Assembly (NCBI RefSeq): GCF_000473205.1
Contig: NZ_KI421507.1
Coordinates: 1,690,729-1,754,728 of the forward strand
Direction of reading: 5' to 3'
DNA from: Pseudophaeobacter arcticus DSM 23566
Lineage (GTDB): Bacteria > Pseudomonadota > Alphaproteobacteria > Rhodobacterales > Rhodobacteraceae
DNA length: 64,000 nt
The notes beneath the pieces were generated by a model that was not told the DNA's origin, made no database searches, and saw nothing but the letters and a program-made list of their open reading frames with translations. The position numbers and the translations under genes were made by a program. Shown piece by piece: positions 19,198 to 26,648 of the stretch. Each line of letters starts with the position of its first letter. Position 1 is the first letter of the stretch.

Positions 19198-19983
19198 ATG
19201 ATCGTCGTCGAGGATTTGCACAAGCACTTCGGCGGGTTCCACGCGGTTGACGGCGCCTCGCTTGAAATCGCCAAGGGCTCCATAACCGGTTTGATCGGGC
19301 CAAACGGCGCGGGAAAAACCACCCTTTTCAACGTGATAGCAGGTGTTCTTGAGCCCACATCCGGTCGGGTGACCATGGATGGCGAAGATATCACTGGTCT
19401 GCCGCCGCATGAGCTGTTCCACAAGGGCCTGCTGCGAACCTTTCAGATCGCGCATGAGTTTTCCTCGATGACCTGCCGCGAGAACCTGATGATGGTGCCC
19501 GGCGCGCAATCGGGGGAAAGCCTGTGGAACACCTGGTTTGGCCGCAAGCGCATTGCCGATGAAGAGCGCGCCCTGCGGGCCAAGGCCGATGAGGTGCTGG
19601 AATTTCTCACCATCAGCCATATCGCCGATCTGCGCGCAGGCGAGGTATCGGGCGGCCAGAAGAAGCTGTTGGAGCTGGGCCGCACCATGATGGTGGATGC
19701 CAAGATCGTTTTCCTGGACGAGGTTGGCGCCGGGGTGAACCGCACCCTGCTCTATACCATTGCCGATGCCATCAAGCGGCTCAATGAGGAGCGCGGTTAT
19801 ACCTTTGTGGTGATCGAACACGACATGGAATTTATCGACCGCCTCTGTGATCCGGTGATCTGCATGGCCGAGGGTAAAAAGCTGGCCGAGGGCACATTGG
19901 CCGAGATCAAGGCCAATGAGCAGGTGATCGAGGCCTATCTGGGCACCGGGCTGAAGAACAAAGACAAGTTGGAGAAGGCCTGA
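19198..19983 (+). CDS. LivG-type ABC transporter ATPase
   Basis: 261-residue ABC ATPase of the branched-chain amino acid type. Walker A is GPNGAGKTT, the Q-loop is LRTFQIAHEFSSMTCRENLM, the signature is VSGGQKKLLELGR, and the switch region is VVIEHDMEFIDRLCDPVICM, which is typical LivG wording. Walker B reads IVFLDEVGAGVN, so valine replaces the usual proline after DE. The catalytic glutamate is kept. It energises the LivH/LivM-type permeases at 21201 and 22208 together with the LivF-type ATPase. Confidence 0.93.
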   Translation: MIVVEDLHKHFGGFHAVDGASLEIAKGSITGLIGPNGAGKTTLFNVIAGVLEPTSGRVTMDGEDITGLPPHELFHKGLLRTFQIAHEFSSMTCRENLMMVPGAQSGESLWNTWFGRKRIADEERALRAKADEVLEFLTISHIADLRAGEVSGGQKKLLELGRTMMVDAKIVFLDEVGAGVNRTLLYTIADAIKRLNEERGYTFVVIEHDMEFIDRLCDPVICMAEGKKLAEGTLAEIKANEQVIEAYLGTGLKNKDKLEKA

Positions 19984-20004
19984 TGGGGTATTTTAAAGAA
20001 AGCC

Positions 20005-20060
20005 GGGGCTCTGCCCCCGCCGCTTCGCGGCTCCCCCGAGGTATTTTTGGCAAGATGAAG
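20005..20060 (+). repeat. Dispersed intergenic repeat, copy 1 (hairpins plus conserved tail)
   Basis: Two small hairpins, GGGGC-TCT-GCCCC and GCCGC-TTC-GCGGC, are followed by a CCCCGAGGTATTTTTGG / CAAGATGAAG block. A related block occurs in the opposite orientation at 23584-23626 (GGGGATATTTTGGGCC / AAATGAAAT) beside a similar GCCGCC-type hairpin. From memory, such elements recur between genes in Rhodobacteraceae genomes; only the two copies here are directly seen. It lies between the livG- and livF-type genes. Confidence 0.6.
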
Positions 20061-20073
20061 AGGGGCGGCGCCC

Positions 20074-20787
20074 ATGTCTGAACCTTTTTTGATTGGTGAC
20101 AGCATGACTGGGGGATACGGCAAGGGGCCGGATATCCTGCATGACTGCACCATTGCTGTGAACCCCGGTGAAATTGCCGTGATTGTTGGCCCCAACGGGG
20201 CTGGCAAATCAACCGCGATGAAGGCGGTTTTTGGCATGCTGAATGTGCGCTCGGGCGCGGTGCGGTTGGGCGGTGAGGATATCACCAAGCTGAGCCCACA
20301 GGACCGGGTGATCAAAGGCATGGGCTTTGTGCCGCAAACCAGCAATATCTTTACCTCGATGACGGTGGAAGAGAACCTGGAGATGGGGGCGTTTATTCGC
20401 ACCGATGACATCACAGGCACCCTGGAGCAGGTCTATGATCTGTTCCCGATCCTGCGCGACAAGCGCAACCAGCCCGCCGGTGAGCTGTCTGGTGGGCAAC
20501 GCCAGCAGGTGGCTGTGGGGCGCGCGCTGATGACCCAGCCCAAGGTTTTGATGCTGGATGAGCCCACCGCCGGGGTGTCGCCCATCGTGATGGATGAGCT
20601 GTTTGACCGTATCATTGAGGTGGCCCGTACCGGATTGCCGATCCTGATGGTGGAACAAAACGCCAAGCAAGCGCTTGAGATCGCTGACAAAGGCTATGTT
20701 CTGGTGCAGGGGCGCAATGCCTATACCGGCACCGGGCAAGAGCTGCTGGCAGATCCCGAAGTACGCAAATCGTTTTTGGGGGGGTGA
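20074..20787 (+). CDS. LivF-type ABC transporter ATPase
   Basis: 237-residue ABC ATPase. Walker A is GPNGAGKSTAMKAVFG, the segment GFVPQTSNIFTSMTVEENLE is characteristic of LivF, the signature is LSGGQRQQVAVGRA and Walker B is VLMLDEPTAGVSP. It forms the heteromeric ATPase pair with the LivG-type protein. The start ATG follows GAAGAGGGGCGG. Only 3 bases separate its stop from the next small gene, indicating a single transcript. Confidence 0.93.
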   Translation: MSEPFLIGDSMTGGYGKGPDILHDCTIAVNPGEIAVIVGPNGAGKSTAMKAVFGMLNVRSGAVRLGGEDITKLSPQDRVIKGMGFVPQTSNIFTSMTVEENLEMGAFIRTDDITGTLEQVYDLFPILRDKRNQPAGELSGGQRQQVAVGRALMTQPKVLMLDEPTAGVSPIVMDELFDRIIEVARTGLPILMVEQNAKQALEIADKGYVLVQGRNAYTGTGQELLADPEVRKSFLGG

Positions 20788-20790
20788 CGC

Positions 20791-21201
20791 ATGTCCTTGC
20801 TACATTCAAAAAGCGTCTTTGGTCTATCCTGCGCTGTTAGCCTGGCAACGGGATTGCTCTCTGCAGGCACACTCTCAGCAAAACCTTTACAGAAGGTCTG
20901 TTATTTTACCCATGTCGCCAAGGTCACAGACCAAGGGATGCAACGTGCTGATCTTTCCTTGCATGTCGATATTTCACACCCTGGGAGGTCAGGACGCGTG
21001 AACGTCGACGGAAGCGGCGTCTACAAAGCTAAAGCCATTTGCTTCGAAAGCGGTGCAACCGAGTACCGGTTCCGAACTGGCGCTTCAAAAGAAGAGATCA
21101 TGATAAGCCCACAGGGTGATGCCCTTTGGGATATCCGATTTTTTAATGAGGATTACATGGTCTATGTCGGGACCTGTGACACAATAGAGGTGACTTCCTG
21201 A
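20791..21201 (+). CDS. Small exported protein of unknown function within the liv operon
   Basis: 136 residues that I do not recognise. Residues 1-30 form a Sec signal peptide (hydrophobic FGLSCAVSLATGLLSAGTLS, cut near SAK). The mature part of about 105 residues has three cysteines (VCYF, AICFESG, VGTCDT) and looks beta-rich. It starts 3 bases after the livF-type stop, and its stop codon overlaps the livH-type ATG (TGATG), so it is very likely co-translated with the transporter. Base composition looks less GC-rich than its neighbours. A role with the transporter in the periplasm is only inference. Confidence 0.75.
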   Translation: MSLLHSKSVFGLSCAVSLATGLLSAGTLSAKPLQKVCYFTHVAKVTDQGMQRADLSLHVDISHPGRSGRVNVDGSGVYKAKAICFESGATEYRFRTGASKEEIMISPQGDALWDIRFFNEDYMVYVGTCDTIEVTS

Positions 21202-22211
21202 TGGACTTCCTCAACGCCCTTGTGGCGCTTACCAACTTTGTGATGATCCCCGCCGTGGCCTATGGCAGCCAGCTGGCGTTGGGTGCGCTGGGCGTCACGC
21301 TGATCTACAGCATCCTGCGGTTTTCCAACTTTGCCCATGGCGATACCATGGCCTTTGGCACCATGATGACCATTCTGGTGACCTGGTTGCTGCAGTCCTG
21401 GGGCATCAGCTTTGGGCCGCTGCCCACCGCGCTCTTGGCCCTGCCCTTTGGCATTCTGGCCACCATGGTGCTGGTCTTGATCACGGATCGCACCGTCTAT
21501 CGCTTTTACCGCGCGCAAAAAGCCAAGCCTGTGGTTTTTGTCATGGTCTCGCTGGGGGTGATGTTCATGATGAACGGCATTGTACGTTTTATCATTGGAC
21601 CAGGTGATCAGCGCTTTGCCGATGGTGAACGCTTTATCATCAAGGCACGCGCCTTTAAGGACATGACAGGCCTGCGCGAAGGGCTGGCGATCAAGACCTC
21701 CCAAGGCATCACTGTGGTGACGGCCATTGTGGTTGTGGCGCTGCTGTTCTGGTTCCTCAACAAGACCCGCACCGGTAAATCCATGCGCGCCTATTCCGAC
21801 AATGAAGATCTGGCGCTGTTGTCCGGCATCAACCCCGAACGGGTGGTGATGTATACCTGGCTGATCGTGGCCGCCTTGGCGACCATCGCCGGTGTGCTCT
21901 ACGGGCTCGACAAGAGCTTTAAGCCCTTCACCTATTTCCAGCTGCTGCTGCCGATCTTTGCCTCTGCCATTGTCGGAGGGTTGGGCAGCCCCCAGGGCGC
22001 CATTGCAGGTGGGTTCATCATCGCCTTTTCCGAGGTAACCATAACCTACGCCTGGAAAAAGGTGCTTGGCTATCTGATGCCGGCACACCTGGAACCCGAT
22101 GGGTTGGTGCAACTGCTGAGCACCGACTATAAATTTGCGGTCTCCTTTGCGATCCTGATCATCGTCCTGCTGTTCAAGCCAACAGGGCTCTTCAAAGGGA
22201 AATCGGTATGA
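21201..22211 (+). CDS. LivH-type ABC transporter permease
   Basis: 336-residue inner-membrane permease of the branched-chain amino acid type (BPD_transp_2). Family landmarks include SQLALGALGVTLIYSILRFS and NFAHGDTMAFGTM, and the ATPase-contact loop MRAYSDNEDLALLSGINPERV. A segment near 265-285 (FASAIVGGLGSPQGAIAGGF) is also conserved in LivH. Its ATG overlaps the stop of the small upstream gene by one base, and its end overlaps livM by 4 bases. Confidence 0.94.
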   Translation: MDFLNALVALTNFVMIPAVAYGSQLALGALGVTLIYSILRFSNFAHGDTMAFGTMMTILVTWLLQSWGISFGPLPTALLALPFGILATMVLVLITDRTVYRFYRAQKAKPVVFVMVSLGVMFMMNGIVRFIIGPGDQRFADGERFIIKARAFKDMTGLREGLAIKTSQGITVVTAIVVVALLFWFLNKTRTGKSMRAYSDNEDLALLSGINPERVVMYTWLIVAALATIAGVLYGLDKSFKPFTYFQLLLPIFASAIVGGLGSPQGAIAGGFIIAFSEVTITYAWKKVLGYLMPAHLEPDGLVQLLSTDYKFAVSFAILIIVLLFKPTGLFKGKSV

Positions 22212-23530
22212 CTGATACTCTGAAACACAGTCTTTTGTTTGCGGTCGTCGCCGTGCTGATCCTGCTGGAAGGCCTGACGGATTGGAGCTTTTTCTCAGGC
22301 TCTTGGAACTCCTCTCTGGTGATCCTCAACATGGGGTTGATCTCGGCCATCATGGCGCTGGGGGTAAACCTGCAGTGGGGCTTTGCCGGCCTGTTCAATG
22401 TGGGCATCATGGGGTTCACTGCTCTGGGCGGTCTTGCAGTGGTGCTGACCTCAACGCCGCCAACCTCAAGCGCCTGGAGCGCCGGTGGTCCTGGCGTTGT
22501 CATGGCCCTGGTGATGGGGGCGCTGACGGTGATCTCGGCTGTTGCCGCAACCCGGATGCTGCCCAAGGGAGGCCTGCGCGCCGCGTTGATTGTGGCAATC
22601 CTGATTGTTGGTTTTGTCGTCTATCGCGCCCTGTTCGATCCGTCGATTGAGGCGATCGAAGCCATCAATCCGGCGCTGGCGGGCAATATCGGCGGGCTTG
22701 GCTGGCCGGTGCTGCTGTCCTGGCCCGTGGGTGGCCTGCTGGCGGCCGGAGCTGCCTGGCTGATTGGCAAGACAGCCCTGGGGCTGCGCTCGGACTATCT
22801 GGCGATTGCCACCCTGGGTATTGCCGAAATCATCATTGCCATCCTCAAAAACGAAGACTGGCTGTCGCGTGGGGTGAAAAACGTCGTCGGCCTGCCCCGT
22901 CCAGTGCCCTACGAGGTCGATCTGCAAAATGACCCCACCTATGTCGACTGGTTCGCCAGCCTTGGGCTGGATCCGGTTCTGGGCTCGACGCTTTATGTCA
23001 AGCTGGGCTATGCAGCACTGTTTTCCGTGGTTCTGATCGCGCTGCTCTGGATGGCCCAGATGGCGCTCAAAAGCCCCTGGGGGCGGATGATGCGCGCCAT
23101 TCGCGACAATGAGGTCGCAGCGCAAGCCATGGGGAAAAACGTCACCAAGCGCCATTTGCAGATCTTTGTGCTTGGTTCGGCTATCTGCGGCATCGCAGGT
23201 GCGATGATGACCACCCTGGATGGCCAGCTGACTCCGGGCACCTATAATCCCCTGCGCTTTACCTTCCTGATCTGGGTGATGGTCATCGTTGGCGGCTCTG
23301 GAAACAACTTTGGTTCGGTCCTGGGCGGTTTTCTGATCTGGTTCCTCTGGATCAAGGTGGAACCCATGAGCCTGGAGCTGATCACCCTGCTCACCTCCGG
23401 TCTGGACGAAACCAACATGCTGCGGATACATCTGCTGGAAAATGCCGCCCATATGCGGCTGTTCACCATGGGATTGATCCTGCTCTTGGTGCTCCGCTTC
23501 AGCCCGCGCGGTTTGATCCCGGAGAAGTAG
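22208..23530 (+). CDS. LivM-type ABC transporter permease
   Basis: 440-residue membrane protein. LivM landmarks are the early block VNLQWGFAGLFNVGIMGFTA, the loop RSDYLAIATLGIAEI, the ATPase-contact region MMRAIRDNEVAAQAMGKN and MVIVGGSGNNFGSVLGG. The ATG overlaps the livH-type stop (ATGA). It completes the LivKGFHM-type importer; the operon ends at a strong terminator. Which amino acid or amide is carried cannot be determined from the sequence. Confidence 0.94.
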   Translation: MTDTLKHSLLFAVVAVLILLEGLTDWSFFSGSWNSSLVILNMGLISAIMALGVNLQWGFAGLFNVGIMGFTALGGLAVVLTSTPPTSSAWSAGGPGVVMALVMGALTVISAVAATRMLPKGGLRAALIVAILIVGFVVYRALFDPSIEAIEAINPALAGNIGGLGWPVLLSWPVGGLLAAGAAWLIGKTALGLRSDYLAIATLGIAEIIIAILKNEDWLSRGVKNVVGLPRPVPYEVDLQNDPTYVDWFASLGLDPVLGSTLYVKLGYAALFSVVLIALLWMAQMALKSPWGRMMRAIRDNEVAAQAMGKNVTKRHLQIFVLGSAICGIAGAMMTTLDGQLTPGTYNPLRFTFLIWVMVIVGGSGNNFGSVLGGFLIWFLWIKVEPMSLELITLLTSGLDETNMLRIHLLENAAHMRLFTMGLILLLVLRFSPRGLIPEK

Positions 23531-23583
23531 CAGAACAAAAGGGCAGCCCAACACCCCAACACACCGGGCGCCCCTGTCTTCCA

Positions 23584-23626
23584 GGCCCATATTTCATTTG
23601 GCCCAAAATATCCCCGCCGAAGGCGG
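23584..23626 (-). repeat. Dispersed intergenic repeat, copy 2
   Basis: Read on the minus strand, a CCGCC-TTC-GGCGG hairpin (23614-23626) leads into GGGGATATTTTGGGCC and then AAATGAAAT. It is the inverted, diverged counterpart of the element at 20005-20060. It lies between the livM-type gene and its terminator. Confidence 0.55.
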
Positions 23627-23630
23627 AACC

Positions 23631-23662
23631 AAGAGGGGGCTGGCATTTGCCAGCCCCCTCTT
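23631..23662. terminator. Strong bidirectional hairpin terminator (liv operon / HerA-like gene)
   Basis: A 15-base perfect stem: AAGAGGGGGCTGGCA (23631-23645) with TGCCAGCCCCCTCTT (23648-23662) around a 2-base centre. It lies between two convergent genes. Confidence 0.85.
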
Positions 23663-23666
23663 CACT

Positions 23667-25211
23667 TTAGCGTCCTTTAAACAACCCCCCCAGGATGCCG
23701 CGTACCAGACGCCGACCGGTGGTGCCTTTCAGCTCTTTGATCACCGCTTCTGACATGGCAGAGGCAAAGCTATCCTTTGGTCGATGCCCGCGCGACGACG
23801 AGCGCGGAATACGGGAACCGGAAAACCGCCGTGCGGCATTGAACTCCCGCGCCATCGGTTCTGGCGCCGCCTCTGCCTTGGCTTCTGCGGTCTCGGCCTG
23901 CTCTGCCGCCTTGGAGCTGCGCGCCAGCAGGATTTCATAGGCAGAATGGCGATCCAGGGGTTTGTCGTATTTCCCCGCCATATCCGATTGCTTCAGCACC
24001 TCAGCACGCTCCGCTTTTGTCAGCGGCCCCAACTGGCTGCTGGGCGGCCGGATCAGGGTACGCTCGACAATGCCCGGCACCCCCTTCTTTTGCAGCATCG
24101 AGGTCACCGCCTCGCCAACGCCAACCTCGCGAATGGCATCCTCGGTCGAAAACCGCGGGTTCTCTCTGTAGGTCTCGGCGGCCAGTTTCAGGTTTTTGCG
24201 ATCCCGCGCGGTAAAGGCGCGCAGCGCGTGCTGGATGCGATTGCCAAGCTGTCCCAGAATATCCTCTGGAACGTCGCCTGGGCTCTGGGTGATGAAATAG
24301 ATGCCCACCCCCTTGGAGCGGATCAGCCGCGCCACCTGTTCGACCTTGTCGACCAGGGCCTTTGGCGCGTCCTCAAACAACAGATGCGCCTCGTCAAAGA
24401 AGAACACCAACCGGGGCTTGTCAGGATCGCCCACCTCGGGCAGCTCTTCAAACAGTTCGCTCAGCAGCCAGAGCAGAAAAGTGGCATAGAGCTTGGGCGC
24501 TGCCATCAGTTTGTCAGAGGCAAGGATATTGACCATGCCGCGCCCGGCGCTGTCCTGTCGCATCAGATCGCTCAACGCCAGCGCGGGTTCGCCAAACAGA
24601 TCCGCCCCACCCTGGTTTTCCAGCACCAGCAGACGCCGCTGAATAGCCCCAACCGAGGCCGGGGAGACATTGCCATAGCGCAGCGATAGCGCGCCGCGGT
24701 TTTCACCAATCCAGACCAAAAGCGCCTGCAGGTCTTTCAGATCCAGCAGCGGCAGGGCCTGCTCATCCGCCAACCGAAAGGCGATGTTCAATATCCCCTC
24801 CTGGGCCTCGCTCAGCTCCAGCAGTTGCGCCAACAACAGGGGTCCCATCTCTGCCACCGTGGTGCGCACCGGATGGCCCTGCTGACCAAACAGATCCCAA
24901 AACGTGACCGGGCAGCTGTGGTAGTGATAGGATGAAAACCCAATTTTTTCGGCACGCGCGGTAAAGGCATCATGTAGTTTGTGGCTAGCCATTCCAGGCT
25001 TGGCCAGCCCCGAGAGATCCCCTTTTACATCCGCCAGGATCACCGGAACTCCGGCCTGGGAAAAACTTTCGGCGAGAATTTGCAGGGTTACCGTCTTACC
25101 GGTGCCCGTGGCCCCGGCGATCAGCCCGTGGCGGTTTGCATATTTGAAACTCATCTCTTGCGGCTCAGCGTAGCCTTCGCCGCCGCCGCCAATAAAAATC
25201 TTGTCCGTCAT
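23667..25211 (-). CDS. HerA-like ATPase, DUF853 (YjgR family)
   Basis: 514 residues. Walker A GATGTGKTVTLQILAE lies near residues 33-48 and Walker B is RLVFFFDEAHLLF. The sensor-like GVGIYFITQSPGDVPEDILG and LGNRIQHALRAFTARDRKNL are typical of the YjgR/DUF853 branch of HerA/FtsK-type ATPases. The C-terminus is a charged linker ending in SRGHRPKDSFASAMSEAVIK. Family members are cytoplasmic; their physiological role is poorly defined. The ATG at 25211 has AAAGGAAG ahead; the frame is open a further 17 codons. Confidence 0.9.
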   Translation of the reverse strand: MTDKIFIGGGGEGYAEPQEMSFKYANRHGLIAGATGTGKTVTLQILAESFSQAGVPVILADVKGDLSGLAKPGMASHKLHDAFTARAEKIGFSSYHYHSCPVTFWDLFGQQGHPVRTTVAEMGPLLLAQLLELSEAQEGILNIAFRLADEQALPLLDLKDLQALLVWIGENRGALSLRYGNVSPASVGAIQRRLLVLENQGGADLFGEPALALSDLMRQDSAGRGMVNILASDKLMAAPKLYATFLLWLLSELFEELPEVGDPDKPRLVFFFDEAHLLFEDAPKALVDKVEQVARLIRSKGVGIYFITQSPGDVPEDILGQLGNRIQHALRAFTARDRKNLKLAAETYRENPRFSTEDAIREVGVGEAVTSMLQKKGVPGIVERTLIRPPSSQLGPLTKAERAEVLKQSDMAGKYDKPLDRHSAYEILLARSSKAAEQAETAEAKAEAAPEPMAREFNAARRFSGSRIPRSSSRGHRPKDSFASAMSEAVIKELKGTTGRRLVRGILGGLFKGR

Positions 25212-25305
25212 AGTCTTCCTTTGCCCGCCAATAGACGCCCCCAAAAGGACCTTTGAAGGCACGGACGGGAATCACCCCGGGCACGTGGATTTCAAGCACA
25301 GTCCC

Positions 25306-25333
25306 TTGAAAACTGATTATTAACTTATATATG
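25306..25333 (+). promoter_or_regulatory. Sigma-70-type promoter of the mmgR-like sRNA
   Basis: TTGAAA (25306-25311), a 16-base spacer and TATATG (25328-25333), about 7 bases before the predicted RNA 5' end. Confidence 0.6.
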
Positions 25334-25337
25334 CGAT

Positions 25338-25427
25338 CAATGTCATGCTCGTCCTCTCTAATCGAGACCGCGACGGGCATTTCCTCCCTGTCAGACTGGC
25401 CGTGCCCTGGGCACGGCCCTTTTTTTT
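25338..25427 (+). ncRNA. mmgR: mmgR/suhB-family small RNA
   Basis: A compact transcription unit of about 90 bases. Its 5' hairpin is formed by ATGC-CGTC (25345-25353) with GACG-GCAT (25372-25380), plus an inner TCTC/GAGA pair. A single-stranded TTTCCTCCCT (25380-25389) follows. The 3' terminator is GCCGTGCCC (25399-25407) with GGGCACGGC (25409-25417), then eight T residues. The UUUCCUCCCU decamer between two hairpins is the known hallmark of the alphaproteobacterial mmgR/suhB sRNA (Rfam RF00519 from memory). The C-rich linker could pair with Shine-Dalgarno sequences. In Sinorhizobium mmgR limits polyhydroxybutyrate storage; the target here is unknown. Confidence 0.78.
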
Positions 25428-25598
25428 GCCGAGGCAAATCCCGGTCCAAATCGCGATGTTTTTTGTATCTGGCCTTCCCCTCGTCCGTTTTGCCCATCAT
25501 TTAGGCAGCCAGGGCGGTCAACCCCTCTCGTTTGGGAGCTTCTTTGGCCAAAACACCAGGTAAAGCAGCTAAGCGTCACATTTTTTTGCTATTCCATG

Positions 25599-25627
25599 TT
25601 GACCAATGCACGGGCCTTTCGTAACGT
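25599..25627 (+). promoter_or_regulatory. Sigma-70-type promoter of a possible second sRNA
   Basis: TTGACC (25599-25604), exactly 17 bases, then TAACGT (25622-25627). It is about 17 bases upstream of a hairpin and 50 upstream of a terminator. Confidence 0.45.
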
Positions 25628-25633
25628 CCTAAT

Positions 25634-25702
25634 CAATAACTAAGTCGGCCAGTCCGACGGGGAGAACTACACAAAAAGGGGAGCCGGAGAGCTTCCTTTT
25701 TT
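25634..25702 (+). ncRNA. Candidate small RNA of unknown family
   Basis: About 70 bases. Hairpin 1 is GTCGG (25644-25648) with CCGAC (25654-25658). An unpaired purine- and A-rich stretch follows, then the terminator: AAGG-GAGC (25676-25684, one bulge) with GCTTCCTT (25691-25698) and a T-run to 25702. It has a promoter-like sequence at the right distance. It could instead be an attenuated leader of ialB, which starts 144 bases later. No known family is recognised. Confidence 0.45.
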
Positions 25703-25845
25703 GCTTTTGATCCAAGCCCTTCACTTGTTACTAAACTCGTTTACAAATCCTTGCCGATTTCTCATCTGTCGCGGGATTGAGACCTGACACCCCAGTTGCA
25801 ACATGGTAAAGCCTTTGCAAACGACCTGAGAATAATGAGGCATTC

Positions 25846-26481
25846 ATGATCAAGTCCCTTACGCCAATCACCCTGGCCGCCCTGTTGGCGGTGACAAGCA
25901 CTGTGTCAGCCCAGGAAAGTGGAACAACCGCCACTGAAACAGCTGAACAGGCCGCGCCGGCCAGCGAAACAACCGCGGATCAGATGTTGGATCTTGGCCA
26001 GCCTGTTGACGATGGCACCCCAAAACTTGGGGATCGTTACGCCAAAGAGACCCATGGCGACTGGGATCTGGCCTGCGTGAAAACCGAAGCCGAAACAGAT
26101 CCTTGTTCCTTGCTGCAAATTCTGACGGATCCAAACGGCAATCCCATGGCCGAAGTCTCGCTGTTCCGGATTGATCAGCCCGGTGGCCAGGCCGTTGCCG
26201 GCGCCACCATCATTGTTCCGCTGGAAACCTTGCTGCCTGCCGCATTGACCATCTCGGTGGATGGCGCCCCTGGCAAGCGGTATAACTATTCCTTCTGTAA
26301 CCCGCTTGGCTGTGTTGCCCAGATCGGTTTGACCCAGGCGGATATCGACACCTTCAAAGGAGGCAGCGAAGCCACCCTGGCACTGCGGCCAGCGCCAGCA
26401 CCAGACCAACTGGTTGAGATGAAGATGTCGCTCAAAGGCTTTACCGCCGGATACAATGTTGTGGACGTGGTGCAGCAGTAA
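25846..26481 (+). CDS. Invasion-associated locus B (IalB) family periplasmic protein
   Basis: 211 residues. Signal peptide about 1-22 (MIKSLTPITLAALLAVTSTV, cut after SAQ), a T/A/E-rich linker (25-60), then an IalB domain. The domain opens HGDWDLACVKTEAETDPCSL, with the conserved GxW and cysteine pair. It continues through IIVPLETLLPAALTISVDG and YSFCNPLGCVAQIGL, with a second cysteine pair. IalB proteins are exported; in Bartonella they aid erythrocyte invasion, but free-living alphaproteobacteria use them for unknown envelope functions. GAGG precedes the ATG. Confidence 0.9.
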   Translation: MIKSLTPITLAALLAVTSTVSAQESGTTATETAEQAAPASETTADQMLDLGQPVDDGTPKLGDRYAKETHGDWDLACVKTEAETDPCSLLQILTDPNGNPMAEVSLFRIDQPGGQAVAGATIIVPLETLLPAALTISVDGAPGKRYNYSFCNPLGCVAQIGLTQADIDTFKGGSEATLALRPAPAPDQLVEMKMSLKGFTAGYNVVDVVQQ

Positions 26482-26540
26482 GCGGTGCTATTCGGCGCAT
26501 CGGGCGAGATCCGCCCCGCGCCGAACCCGTACCCCCCCCC

Positions 26541-26590
26541 CGGCCCCTGGACACTTGGCGGCCCCCGGACACTTGGCGGCCCCCGGACAT
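26541..26590. repeat. 18-base tandem repeat next to a C10 tract
   Basis: Unit CGGCCCCYGGACACTTGG at 26541-26558 and 26559-26576, with a third partial copy to 26590. It directly abuts a run of ten C (26532-26541). It lies between the ialB stop and its terminator. Confidence 0.85.
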
Positions 26591-26592
26591 AC

Positions 26593-26627
26593 AAAACCAC
26601 CGCAGGTCATCAGCCTGCGGTGGTTTT
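26593..26627. terminator. Bidirectional terminator (ialB / beta-ketoacyl synthase)
   Basis: AAAACCACCGCAGG (26593-26606) pairs with CCTGCGGTGGTTTT (26614-26627). T-rich tails are present on both sides, between convergent genes. Confidence 0.9.
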
Positions 26628-26648
26628 CTTTGTCTAGACCTGCGCGTT

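Larger units (their letters stand above)
25212..25845. other. Intergenic region carrying one or two small-RNA genes
   Basis: About 630 bases between the HerA-like ATPase and ialB, both transcribed away from it. It has two separate promoter-plus-terminator units on the plus strand (listed individually) and no credible protein gene. The last 140 bases before ialB should hold the ialB promoter. Confidence 0.6.

Noticed and set aside
17866..19821. 651-codon frame antisense to the livK- and livG-type genes
   Set aside because: Both sense genes are unmistakable. The histidine/glycine/glutamine-rich antisense translation is the shadow expected from GC-biased codons.
25165..25500. 111-codon minus-strand frame at the start of the HerA-like gene
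   Set aside because: It overlaps that gene's start in another frame and runs antisense through the sRNA and its terminator.
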